From Paracoccaceae bacterium (GTDB taxonomy: Bacteria; Pseudomonadota; Alphaproteobacteria; Rhodobacterales; Rhodobacteraceae), in contig PAQV01000095.1 of assembly GCA_002709405.1 (NCBI GenBank), positions 36,265-100,264 on the forward strand: 64,000 bases of DNA, in the 5' to 3' direction. Under the pieces are notes generated by a model, which was not told the origin of the DNA, made no database searches, and saw only the letters and a program-made list of their open reading frames with translations. The number at the start of each line of letters is the position of its first letter. The stretch's first letter is position 1. Shown piece by piece: positions 46,708 through 54,967 of the stretch. A program made the translations under genes and the position numbers.

Positions 46708-48783
46708 TTGCCCGAATACCCTCTGTCCGGCGCCGCCCGGAGCGAGAACGCACGAACCCGGCGGCTGGCCTCGGTCGAGCTGAGCTTCGACGGTGGGGCC
46801 GGCCGTGTCCACCAGGCCGCCGACAACGGCGACAACGACGCCTATACCACCCGGCCGATGGCCTATTCGAAGGGCCTGGAACATGATGGCCGGGGTTTTC
46901 TGAAGGCCGGTGCCTTCGAGGCGCTGGAACAGGCGCTGACCCGGCCGGGCACGGACCAGGAGGTCGACCCGGCCTTCGACGTGCCGGTGGCCCATGTCTT
47001 CGACCCGGATGGCAGCAAGGTGCGCACCACCGTGGGCGGCTCGAAGGTCGGTTATCGCAAGTTGGAAAGCCCCCTGGCGGGGATGTATTACGAAAACGAG
47101 GGGCCCGACCCGGACGGCGTCGGCATGGCCCCGGCACCAAAGCTGGGCGAAAGCGAGCTTTGCGCCGAGATGGTCGAGGTCTATGCCATGGCGCTGGTGC
47201 GCGACATGACCTTTTCTCAATTGTCCGAACCCTCCAGCCTGTTGACCCACGTGGATCCGTCGGTCGAGGGCGGCCAGACCCTGACCTTCGACAACGCGGG
47301 CAAGCCGGCGACGGTGCAGGATCTGATCGACGGGCTGAATGCGCTTGCCTGGTTCGGCAAGGGCGGGCCGGTGTCCAGCCTGGGCGGCGGGCCGCTGGGG
47401 CCCGACCTGACCGGCCACGAACAGCGCCGCCGGGCCGCGCGCTTTGACACCGAGGACACGACCGGCACCCGGGTGACGGCCGAAACGCTCTTTCGCGGGT
47501 CCTCGCCGGGCTGCAAGACGGGGCCCTATATCTCGCAGTTCCTGCTGGCGGCCTCGACCAACGGGCGGGTGGGCTTCGGTGCGCAAGAGATCTCGCTGTT
47601 CGTCAAGCCTATGCGGGCCGGGGTCGACCACATGACCAACTGGGCGGCCTGGCGTGTCGTGCAGAACGGCGAAAAGCTGTCGGGCCTGGACGAATGCGAT
47701 CCCACCCGGAGGCCGATCACGACGCCGCGCGACCTGGCGGCCTATGTGCATATCGACCAGCTCTACCAGGCGTATTTCTGCGCCTGCCTGATGCTGCTGA
47801 ACGCGGGCGTACCTGGTCAGAAGGGCTTTCCCAATGCCGGCCGGGACACGCGCGAGGGCTTTGCCACCTTCGGCGGCCCCCACGTCCTGAGCCTGATGAC
47901 CGAGGTCGCGACCCGCAGCTTGCGGGCCGTGCGCCGCCAGAAATTCCAGATCCACCGGCGCGCCCGGCCCGAACGGCTGGCCGCGATGCTGACCCTGGCC
48001 GCCCACGAACCGGTGGCCCTGGGCAATGCGGCGGACAAGTTCACCTCGATGCTGACCGAGATGGGCGTGATCGGCGGGGGCAACCCGGACACCCGGCGGA
48101 TCCTCGACTGGATTGCGGCGCGCAATGCGCTGCTGAACGCCTGCGCCGACGACCGGGTCTACCAGGTGGCCCCCGATCCGGAGGATTTCGCGCCCTCGGA
48201 TGCGGGCAATTTCCTGCTGCCCATGGCCTTTCCCGAGGGCTCTCCGATGCACCCGGCCTACGGGGCGGGGCATGCGACGGTGGCGGGGGCCTGTACGACC
48301 GTGCTCAAGGCGTTCTTCGATCTTTACGACGAGGACGGCGATCAGCTGATCCCGCGGCTGGACAGCGCCAGCCCGGGCGGGCGGGTGTTCACGGCGGTGG
48401 GGCAAGGGCAGTTTGGCAATTGCTCTCCGTTCTGCATCTTTTCCGACCCGCCCGACATGACGGTCGAGGGCGAGCTGAACAAGCTGGCGGCCAATATCGC
48501 CATCGGCCGGAACTTTGCCGGGGTGCATTACTATACCGATTACTACGACAGCCTGCGCCTGGGCGAGCGGGTGGCCGTGGGGATCCTGCAAGAGCAGATG
48601 ACCGCCTATCCCGAATGCGTGAAGATGAGCTTTCGCGATTTCGACGGGCACCGGATCGACCTGGAGACCGACGGCAGCGGGACGGCCCCGGGCGTGACGA
48701 TGTCGGTCGACAACAGCGATGCGCCCGAGGACGTGGCGGCTTGGTGGGTGCAGACCCTGGCCGAGTTTCCCGAAAGACCATGA
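46708..48783 (+). CDS. Vanadium-dependent haloperoxidase, algal bromoperoxidase type
   Basis: The product has 691 residues from a TTG start with GGAG 6 bases upstream; GTG 46696 is an alternative. Vanadate-site residues keep the algal spacing: Lys412 and Arg420 (QKFQIHRRARPE, 8 apart), His515 and His522 (PMHPAYGAGHATVAG, 7 apart), and Arg601 and His607 (GRNFAGVHYYTDYY, 6 apart). The usual Ser before Gly-His is Ala520. The enzyme should oxidise bromide or iodide with hydrogen peroxide. It has no signal peptide. Its neighbours are two proteases, a SARP/TPR regulator and a second protein of the same PAP2/haloperoxidase superfamily, which is not a usual setting for biosynthetic haloperoxidases. 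Confidence 0.82.
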   Translation: MPEYPLSGAARSENARTRRLASVELSFDGGAGRVHQAADNGDNDAYTTRPMAYSKGLEHDGRGFLKAGAFEALEQALTRPGTDQEVDPAFDVPVAHVFDPDGSKVRTTVGGSKVGYRKLESPLAGMYYENEGPDPDGVGMAPAPKLGESELCAEMVEVYAMALVRDMTFSQLSEPSSLLTHVDPSVEGGQTLTFDNAGKPATVQDLIDGLNALAWFGKGGPVSSLGGGPLGPDLTGHEQRRRAARFDTEDTTGTRVTAETLFRGSSPGCKTGPYISQFLLAASTNGRVGFGAQEISLFVKPMRAGVDHMTNWAAWRVVQNGEKLSGLDECDPTRRPITTPRDLAAYVHIDQLYQAYFCACLMLLNAGVPGQKGFPNAGRDTREGFATFGGPHVLSLMTEVATRSLRAVRRQKFQIHRRARPERLAAMLTLAAHEPVALGNAADKFTSMLTEMGVIGGGNPDTRRILDWIAARNALLNACADDRVYQVAPDPEDFAPSDAGNFLLPMAFPEGSPMHPAYGAGHATVAGACTTVLKAFFDLYDEDGDQLIPRLDSASPGGRVFTAVGQGQFGNCSPFCIFSDPPDMTVEGELNKLAANIAIGRNFAGVHYYTDYYDSLRLGERVAVGILQEQMTAYPECVKMSFRDFDGHRIDLETDGSGTAPGVTMSVDNSDAPEDVAAWWVQTLAEFPERP

Positions 48784-48836
48784 GCGTATCTTTTGACCCC
48801 ACCCAGGGTAGTAGCTGAAAACGAGGGCGAGGCGTG

Positions 48837-50684
48837 ATGCAGCAGGCTCAGCTATGTGAAAATTCCCTGACAGGGGTGTCATATGCTGCATATTTCTTGA
48901 CAGAATGCCCGGTTAATGGCCCCTATGGTCCACGTTTCGCCGGGACGCGAAGCGGGGATGATCTGCCTGACTGGGGGGTGGAGACGTTAGCCGAGAGCTG
49001 CGAAAAGACGCGTATTTCCTTGATCGGGCCGTTTCGTGTGATCGGACCCGGCGGGAAGGATATTACCCCTCGTAGCAACATGTTGCAGGCGATCCTGGCG
49101 GTCGTCGCCATGTCGCCACAGGCCCGTTTGTCGCGCACCAAGCTCATGGACCTGCTCTGGCCGTCGAGCGGGGCGAAAGAGGCCAGGACCTCGTTGCGAG
49201 TGGCCTTGTCGAAACTGCGGGCCGAATTCCGGCATTCCGCGCCCGATCTGCTGGACATCGACGACCGCGTGGTGGGGCTGGCGCCCGACGCCTTCGAGCG
49301 TGACATCGACGCCGACGACCCCGGCCGCCGGGCGGGCGAGGAATTGCTGGAAGGGCTGGACGTGTCCCTGCGCGACAGCGAGGGGTTCGAAACCTGGCTG
49401 CGGGACGAACGCTCGGCCTGGGCCGAGCGGACCGCGCCGCAAAAGACACAGGCGCTGCCGCCCTTGCCCAAGCTGCGCAGCCCCGTCGGGCAGGGGGTCC
49501 CCAGCCCGCTGGATCCGCCGCGCGGGCCGTTGCTGCCGCCTACGGAATTGTGGTCGGTCGAGCCGCGGGTGCGGCTGACCCTCGGCCAGCTGCCCGTGGC
49601 CACCAGTTCCGAGGCCGGGCGGGTCTTTGGCCAGGTGGTGCTGAACCAGGTCTGCGATGCGGCGGCGCATTCCGGCGTGGCGATCCCGGTGGACCGGCCC
49701 GAGGACCGGGCCGACATCCGGCTGGAGGCCGTGGTCGCGGAACTGGGCGGCACCTGGCAGGTTGAAATCCGGCTGAACCGGCGCGACAGCCTGCGCGCGA
49801 CGCTGGTGTCCGAGGCGCGCCTGCCGTCCGACCTGAAGCAGGCGATGAACAGCCCGGGCATGCAGCAGATCATCGACCAGGCCGTCGACGCGCTGATCCG
49901 CCAGAAACCCATCGGGGTCGACTTGGGCATGCAGGGGCTGGTGGACGAGATCTCGGCCATGTACCTGGCCGGCCAGTCCCAGCGGCTGGAATTGCGGGCC
50001 AACCTGGCCGCGGCCGAAGGCACCCTGCCGCGCAAAAGCACGGTCATCCGGAGTTTCCTGGAAACCTTTATCCTGGGTGAAAACGTCGACGATGGCGAAC
50101 CCAGCGAGGACCAGCTGGCCCTGGCCCTGCGCGCGGCCGAGGCGGTCTACGAGGGCGGCAACCTGAACCCGGTGGAGCTGAGCCTGACCGGCTATGGGCT
50201 GGATTTCATCGCCGCCGACCGCAGCCGGGCCTTCAACCTGATGCACGAGGCGGTGCATGCCGGACCCGAGGTCGCGCTGGCCTGGGACAACCTGGCGATC
50301 ACCTATTTCCGCCATGGCGATTTCGAACGGGCCCGGCTGGCCGCCCAGAACGCGCTGAAGTTCGGCTATGACAGCCCGCTGATCGGGATCTTCGAAACCA
50401 CCTATTGCATGACCTGCCTGGCCACCGGCGATGCCGCCGCGGCCGATTACTATGGCAGGCGCGCGTTGCGGCGCAATGGCACCTACCTGTCGGCTCAGTG
50501 CCATACGGCGGCGGCCGTGGCGCTGAACGGGCAGGTGGAAACGGCCGAGGACATGGTGCGCCAGATGCTCGACACCCGCCCCGACCTGACCCTTGCCCTG
50601 ATCGAGGAACGGTTCATGGCCCGCTTTCCCCAACAGGCGCAAGAGGCCCTGCTGCGCGGCCTGCGCCTGGCCGGACTGAAATGA
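48837..50684 (+). CDS. SARP-like winged-helix regulator with TPR region
   Basis: The product has 615 residues. After about 60 unassigned residues, residues 60-150 form an OmpR/SARP-type winged helix (ISLIGPFRVIGPGG, LSRTKLMDLLWPS, ARTSLRVALSKLRAEF). A middle domain (240-350) may be a TolB/FlgO-like fold. The C-terminal 200 residues are TPR-like helices (ALAWDNLAITYFRHGDFERARLAAQNALKFGY). Proteins of this layout are transcription activators. It lies inside the protease/haloperoxidase cluster and is the natural candidate for its regulator. A GTG one codon upstream shares the ribosome site. The N-terminal 60 residues are weakly supported, so the start may be downstream. Confidence 0.75.
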   Translation: MQQAQLCENSLTGVSYAAYFLTECPVNGPYGPRFAGTRSGDDLPDWGVETLAESCEKTRISLIGPFRVIGPGGKDITPRSNMLQAILAVVAMSPQARLSRTKLMDLLWPSSGAKEARTSLRVALSKLRAEFRHSAPDLLDIDDRVVGLAPDAFERDIDADDPGRRAGEELLEGLDVSLRDSEGFETWLRDERSAWAERTAPQKTQALPPLPKLRSPVGQGVPSPLDPPRGPLLPPTELWSVEPRVRLTLGQLPVATSSEAGRVFGQVVLNQVCDAAAHSGVAIPVDRPEDRADIRLEAVVAELGGTWQVEIRLNRRDSLRATLVSEARLPSDLKQAMNSPGMQQIIDQAVDALIRQKPIGVDLGMQGLVDEISAMYLAGQSQRLELRANLAAAEGTLPRKSTVIRSFLETFILGENVDDGEPSEDQLALALRAAEAVYEGGNLNPVELSLTGYGLDFIAADRSRAFNLMHEAVHAGPEVALAWDNLAITYFRHGDFERARLAAQNALKFGYDSPLIGIFETTYCMTCLATGDAAAADYYGRRALRRNGTYLSAQCHTAAAVALNGQVETAEDMVRQMLDTRPDLTLALIEERFMARFPQQAQEALLRGLRLAGLK

Positions 50685-50743
50685 CTGCCGACATACGCCT
50701 GATTTCCTGACCTATTTCCCCCTCAGCTTTCCCCGGAGGATCC

Positions 50744-51835
50744 ATGACAGACCAGAGCAACAGCCCGACCGATATCCTGCGCCGCGCGGCGATCGCGGTG
50801 CAGGGCGACGAAATCACCCTGGTCCGGCGCGTCTCGGACGCCTCGGGCGACACCGATGCCGATGACGCCACGACCGGAACCGTGACCGAAGCGGGCGCGG
50901 CCGACGATGGTGCGGGCCTGTCCGGTGCGGACGGGGAGAGCGCCGACCTGGAGGCCTATGCCGCCGAACTGGTGGCCTCGGGCGCGATGGCCGAAGTCAT
51001 CTCGGGGGCGGTCAACGGCGCTCCTGTCGCGGGGGTCGGCGGCCTGTCGAACCGGGGCAATCGCGGCAACCGGGGGAACCGGGGCAATCGCGGGAACCGG
51101 GGCAACAGGGGCAACCGCGGGAACCGTGGCAATCGCGGCAACCGGGGCAACCGTGGAAACCGGGGCAATCGCGGCGGGGGCAGCCCGTTCGATTTCTCGC
51201 CCGGGCTTCTGGCCCCCTGGGAGGTCCGCCAGAAACTGCACCGCAGCCGCCTGTGGCGTCATCTGCCGCTGACGCCTCCGCCGGGGGACGCGGAAACGAC
51301 GCTGGAGCTGGAAGAGCTGATGCGCAAGCGCGACCTGCTGGAAACGGCGCCGCATTCCGCCCGCAAGAACGAGATCCTGCAAGAGGTCGGGCTGGACCTG
51401 ACCGCCTACCTGGAACCGATCGGGGTGCTGGGGGCCGACGACGTGCCCGAAACCATCGACACCTTCCTGACCATCCTGTCGGTCTGCGAAGAGGTCGGCC
51501 TGCGCTACAAGCACCGGTTCGACCGGGCCCGCCCGATCCAGATGCAGCCCGAGCTTCGCCCCTTCGTGCCGACCCCGGTGCACGAATCCTACCCCTCCAA
51601 CCATTCGTTCCAGTCGTTTTCCATTGCCCTGGCCTTTGCCCGGGCGGTGCCCGAACACCCCAACAACCCGGGGCTTTTCCAGCGCGCGCGGCGCGTGGCC
51701 GAGAACCGGGAATGGGCGGGGATCCACTACCGTTCGGACACGCTGGCCGGACTGCAACTGGCGCACCTGTTCTTGCCCACGCTGGAATGGCTGCTGGCCG
51801 ACCAGTTGCAGGACATGGCGCAGGAATGGCGCTGA
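50744..51835 (+). CDS. PAP2-superfamily phosphatase/haloperoxidase-like protein with collagen-like tract
   Basis: The product has 363 residues. Residues 1-102 are acidic and unassigned. Residues 103-144 are fourteen Asn-Arg-Gly triplets, that is Gly-Asn-Arg in collagen register. The C-terminal domain has the complete PAP2 signature: KX6RP at Lys256-Arg263-Pro264, PSNH at 284-287, and RX5HX3D at Arg322, His328, Asp332. It should act on phosphoesters, or bind vanadate like its superfamily relative two genes upstream. It has no transmembrane helices or signal peptide, unlike most PAP2 lipid phosphatases. It is 59 bp after the SARP gene and 27 bp before the subtilisin gene. Confidence 0.78.
   Translation: MTDQSNSPTDILRRAAIAVQGDEITLVRRVSDASGDTDADDATTGTVTEAGAADDGAGLSGADGESADLEAYAAELVASGAMAEVISGAVNGAPVAGVGGLSNRGNRGNRGNRGNRGNRGNRGNRGNRGNRGNRGNRGNRGNRGGGSPFDFSPGLLAPWEVRQKLHRSRLWRHLPLTPPPGDAETTLELEELMRKRDLLETAPHSARKNEILQEVGLDLTAYLEPIGVLGADDVPETIDTFLTILSVCEEVGLRYKHRFDRARPIQMQPELRPFVPTPVHESYPSNHSFQSFSIALAFARAVPEHPNNPGLFQRARRVAENREWAGIHYRSDTLAGLQLAHLFLPTLEWLLADQLQDMAQEWR
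51050..51175 (+). repeat. Fourteen in-frame 9-bp repeats (Asn-Arg-Gly codons)
   Basis: The unit is AAY-MGN-GGN. Codon choice varies between copies (AAC/AAT, CGG/CGC/CGT/AGG, GGC/GGG/GGA), so the tract is kept at the protein level and is not a recent slippage product. Confidence 0.9.
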
Positions 51836-51862
51836 GGCGCGACAGGACAGGAAGCTGAACTC

Positions 51863-53392
51863 ATGACAAGCACCAAGATTCCGCGCCGCCTGGGCTACTA
51901 CCCGCGCTACCACGGGTTGTGGCACCTGCAGGCCTCGGGGCTGGACATCCAGTCGGTCATCGGGTCCGGCCAGGAGGTTCCGGCCTGGGCTGCCGCCCGC
52001 GCCCGGCTGGCCGATCCGGAGGCCAAGCCCACCCGCATCGTGCTGATCGACACGCCGGTGGCCAAGGATCACCCCAACCTGGCCGGCGCGCTGGCACAGA
52101 CCACGCCCATCGACATCACCACCGATGCGCCCGAGTTGTCGAAACTGGCCTTCATCACGGTGACCGCCGACAAGCAGGCCCTGATCGACGAGGTGGCGAC
52201 CGCCCTGGCCGACAAGGCAGGCAATACCCCCGACGACCCGACCAAGGGCGATCATCCGATCATGCTGCGCAACACCAGCTTGCGGAATTTCTCCAGCCAC
52301 GGCACGGCGATGGCGGGCATCATCGCCGGCCGCCCGGTCACGGCGGCCCTGTTCGCCCGGCCCGAAACCACCGCCGGAGACCTGCTGGCCCAGTTCGAAC
52401 AGGAAGTCCCCCCGGCACCGTTGCCGACGACGGCTGTTCCGGCCTCGGACCCTGCGGCCGAAGGGGTGGACCTGGGGCCTGACGGGCTGAAATCCACCAA
52501 GGTGAAGGGCGGGGCGACCCTGATCGGGCTGGACCTGCCCTATTCGGGCGCCGATCCGACGGCCGAGATCGTGTCCATCGGGTTCACCGCCCTGTCGCGG
52601 CCCCATGAATTCCTGACCGCCCTGGAAATCGCCGCCAAGCTGTCGCCCGACCTGATCGTCATGTCGGTGGGGCTGGAAGTGCCCGTGGCGCTGACCTCGA
52701 CCGACCCCGACGACCGCGACCCTACCGACGGGTTCACGCACGGCGATCTGTGGGTGCCGTTCAAGGCGCGCATGATCGAAATCTCGCAATCCGTGCCGAT
52801 CCTCTGCGCGGCGGGCAACCAGGCGCACAAGGTGTCCTTCCCGGCCTCGCTGGCCGAAGACACCAACGGGATCATCTCGGTCGGCGCGATCACCAGCGCG
52901 GACGAGCTGGCCGCCTATTCGCCGGATGACGGGGTGACGATCTTTGCCTACTCGGGCGATTCCACCGTCTACAACCGGGACATCCACCGCCTGGATCCGT
53001 TCGAACCCGAGGTCGGCCGGCCCTCGGGCGTGGACGGGCTGGACGACGAGGACGAGGCGCCGGTGACGGGCCCCGCCGCGCAAGAGATGATCCTGACCAC
53101 GGACATCCCCGGGCCCTACGGCTATTCCCTGTCGCCCTACGAGGTCAGCTGGGTGCGGGTGACCAATGACGGGGTGACGCAGGACGCGCTGCTGGATTTC
53201 GGCTCGAACTTCTCGGCTTTCAACGGCACGTCGGCGGCGGTGTCTCTGGCCGCCGGGCTGCTGTCGCTGGCCTTCAGCACCGAAACGCTGGCCGCGGGGG
53301 ACAGCCCCATGGACCTGAAGCGGCGGATGGGCGCGCTGGGACAAAAGGCTTTGACCTGGAACGACCTGGTGAACCTGCCCGCCCTGGCCTGA
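51863..53392 (+). CDS. S8 (subtilisin-like) serine peptidase
   Basis: The product has 509 residues. The catalytic triad is Asp63 (IVLIDTPVAKDHPNL), His146 (NFSSHGTAMAGIIAG) and Ser457 (FNGTSAAVSLAAG), with oxyanion Asn in ILCAAGNQAH. A long insertion (about 155-235) between the His and Asn blocks and an acidic segment (VDGLDDEDEAP) are unusual. It has no signal peptide or recognisable propeptide; the N-terminus RRLGYYPRYHGLWHLQASG precedes the catalytic domain directly. It closes the five-gene cluster, 27 bp after the collagen-like PAP2 gene. It may process another cluster product inside the cell (inference). Confidence 0.85.
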   Translation: MTSTKIPRRLGYYPRYHGLWHLQASGLDIQSVIGSGQEVPAWAAARARLADPEAKPTRIVLIDTPVAKDHPNLAGALAQTTPIDITTDAPELSKLAFITVTADKQALIDEVATALADKAGNTPDDPTKGDHPIMLRNTSLRNFSSHGTAMAGIIAGRPVTAALFARPETTAGDLLAQFEQEVPPAPLPTTAVPASDPAAEGVDLGPDGLKSTKVKGGATLIGLDLPYSGADPTAEIVSIGFTALSRPHEFLTALEIAAKLSPDLIVMSVGLEVPVALTSTDPDDRDPTDGFTHGDLWVPFKARMIEISQSVPILCAAGNQAHKVSFPASLAEDTNGIISVGAITSADELAAYSPDDGVTIFAYSGDSTVYNRDIHRLDPFEPEVGRPSGVDGLDDEDEAPVTGPAAQEMILTTDIPGPYGYSLSPYEVSWVRVTNDGVTQDALLDFGSNFSAFNGTSAAVSLAAGLLSLAFSTETLAAGDSPMDLKRRMGALGQKALTWNDLVNLPALA

Positions 53393-53408
53393 CGTAGACA
53401 GACCGATG

Positions 53409-53440
53409 ACCCTGGCCCCGGCACAGACCTGGGCTAGGGT
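53409..53440. terminator. Imperfect hairpin between the convergent S8 and LysR genes
   Basis: ACCCTGGCCC pairs with GGGCTAGGGT with one G-T across 12 bases. It is followed by GCCTATTTCC on the plus strand. Confidence 0.45.
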
Positions 53441-53442
53441 GC

Positions 53443-54345
53443 CTATTTCCCCATCGCGCCCAGCAAGGCCTGGATTTCGCGGATCACCGGGCCGGTGGCC
53501 TCGCCCAGGCTGTTGCCCCGGCAGATCGTCACCGACAGCGTTTCGGTCAGGCGGCGATGGGCGAGGGGGCGGAAACACAGCCGCCCGGCCTCGACCTCGG
53601 CGCAGACATCGGCCCAGGTCAGGAACCCCACCCCCTTGCCTTGCCGCAACACCCGCAACAGCGCCCCGATGGAATTGCTGGAAAACCGCACCTGCGGATT
53701 GACACGCACGCCGAGGATTTCCGCCAGCAGCCGCGTGTGCATCGACAGCGCCGCTGAGGGCAGACACAGCGGCCAGTCCAGCGCCTCGGCCAGGGTGATC
53801 GGACCGTCGCCCTTGGGCCCCGAGCCAGGGGCATAGACCACGCCCAGCGGGTATTCCTCGCTTTGCACGACGATCAGGCGCGACAGGCGCGGCATGTTGA
53901 AGGCCACGATCAGGTCCAGGTCCAGCGCTTCGGCCCGGTCGATGATGTCCCGCGTGGTGCCCACGGTCAGGTCCATCTCCACGTGGCCGTAAAGGGTTTC
54001 CAGCCGGTCGAGCAGGGGCTGCACCAGCGTCGGCACCAGGCCCTCCATCACCCCCATCCGCAGGCGCAGGTCGGTCGCCGCCGCATCCTGTTTCAGCGAC
54101 CGGGTGAACCGGCTGTCGGCCTCGATCCAGGCCAGCGCCTCGGTGCGCAGGGCCTCTCCGGCGGCGGTCAGTTCGACCCCGCTGGCCGAGCGGATCAGCA
54201 GCGGCGTGCCATAGCTGCGCTCCAGGATCTGGATCTGGCGGCTAAGTGCCGGGGCGGAAATGTTCAGCCGATCAGCCGCAGCCCGGATCGAATCCGATTG
54301 CGACACGACAAGGAAGGACCTGATTTCCTTGGAAAACGCCGACAT
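53443..54345 (-). CDS. LysR family transcriptional regulator
   Basis: The product has 300 residues. The helix-turn-helix is FLVVSQSDSIRAAADRLNIS followed by APALSRQIQILERSYGTPLL. A LysR effector domain follows. It is divergent from the deaminase/NMT1 importer operon, and the 117-bp gap holds a long inverted repeat, so it most likely controls that operon in response to a purine or related ligand. Confidence 0.9.
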   Translation of the reverse strand: MSAFSKEIRSFLVVSQSDSIRAAADRLNISAPALSRQIQILERSYGTPLLIRSASGVELTAAGEALRTEALAWIEADSRFTRSLKQDAAATDLRLRMGVMEGLVPTLVQPLLDRLETLYGHVEMDLTVGTTRDIIDRAEALDLDLIVAFNMPRLSRLIVVQSEEYPLGVVYAPGSGPKGDGPITLAEALDWPLCLPSAALSMHTRLLAEILGVRVNPQVRFSSNSIGALLRVLRQGKGVGFLTWADVCAEVEAGRLCFRPLAHRRLTETLSVTICRGNSLGEATGPVIREIQALLGAMGK

Positions 54346-54369
54346 GATCCCGCTGCCTCTTGTCCGTGT

Positions 54370-54400
54370 AAGAATTTTTGCAACACCACGTGAAATTCTT
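54370..54400. promoter_or_regulatory. Inverted repeat AAGAATTT-N15-AAATTCTT, candidate LysR operator
   Basis: Eight-base arms pair perfectly (54370-54377 and 54393-54400) in the gap between the LysR gene and the deaminase operon. Size and position fit a LysR recognition site for a divergent promoter. Confidence 0.6.
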
Positions 54401-54462
54401 TCTGCTTTTTCGAACAGCCGTCAATCTTCTAGGGTCGCGGACACGACAACCACGGACCAGAC

Positions 54463-54933
54463 ATGCGCGACGACATTGCACTTCTTCGGGAAACCATCCG
54501 TCTGGCCGAGGCCGCCAAGGTCGGGGGCAACCACCCGTTCGGCGCCCTGCTGGCCGATCCCGAAGGCAAGATCCTGATCGCCATGGGCAATGCCCATTCC
54601 ATCGAAGGCGGCACCGGGCATGCGGAAATCAACGTCGCCCGGGCGGCCTCGGCCCAGTACACGCCGGACTTCCTGGAAGGCTGCACGCTTTATACCTCGG
54701 TCGAGCCCTGTTCCATGTGTTCGGGCGGCACCTACTGGGCGGGGATCGGCCGGCTGGTCTACGGCATGTCGGAAACCCGGCTGGCCGAACTGACGGGCGA
54801 CAATCCCGAGAACCTGACCATGTCGCTGCCCTGCCGCCAGGTGCTGGCCGCCGGGCAACGCAAGATCGAGGTGGTCGGACCGTTCCCCGATCTCGAAGAC
54901 GACATCGTCGCGGCACATAAAGGCTTCTGGTGA
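54463..54933 (+). CDS. Nucleoside/guanine deaminase (CDA fold)
   Basis: The product has 156 residues. The zinc site is GHAEINVARAAS (HxE) and VEPCSMCSGGTYW (PCxxC). NHPFGALLAD and the C-terminal aromatic HKGFW fit the guanine deaminase (GuaD) branch rather than tRNA adenosine deaminase. It would convert guanine or a related base to the oxo form with release of ammonia. It is first in an operon with an importer, a second deaminase and a dioxygenase. Confidence 0.86.
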   Translation: MRDDIALLRETIRLAEAAKVGGNHPFGALLADPEGKILIAMGNAHSIEGGTGHAEINVARAASAQYTPDFLEGCTLYTSVEPCSMCSGGTYWAGIGRLVYGMSETRLAELTGDNPENLTMSLPCRQVLAAGQRKIEVVGPFPDLEDDIVAAHKGFW

Positions 54934-54967
54934 TCCGCCAGAGCCATCTTCAACAGAGGACCACTGC

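Noticed and set aside
46633..48891. Minus-strand open frame of about 750 codons opposite the haloperoxidase
   Set aside because: The plus strand has intact haloperoxidase motifs; the antisense product has no recognisable domain and no ribosome site.
51050..51175. Short tandem repeats that might be taken for a CRISPR array
   Set aside because: Units are 9 bp, contiguous, in frame and encode Asn-Arg-Gly; there are no spacers and no cas genes.
50723..53767. Minus-strand open frame of about 1,000 codons opposite the PAP2 and subtilisin genes
   Set aside because: Its translation is Arg/Gly/Gln/His-rich without domains, and it mirrors well-supported plus-strand genes. Long antisense frames are expected from GC-rich third positions.
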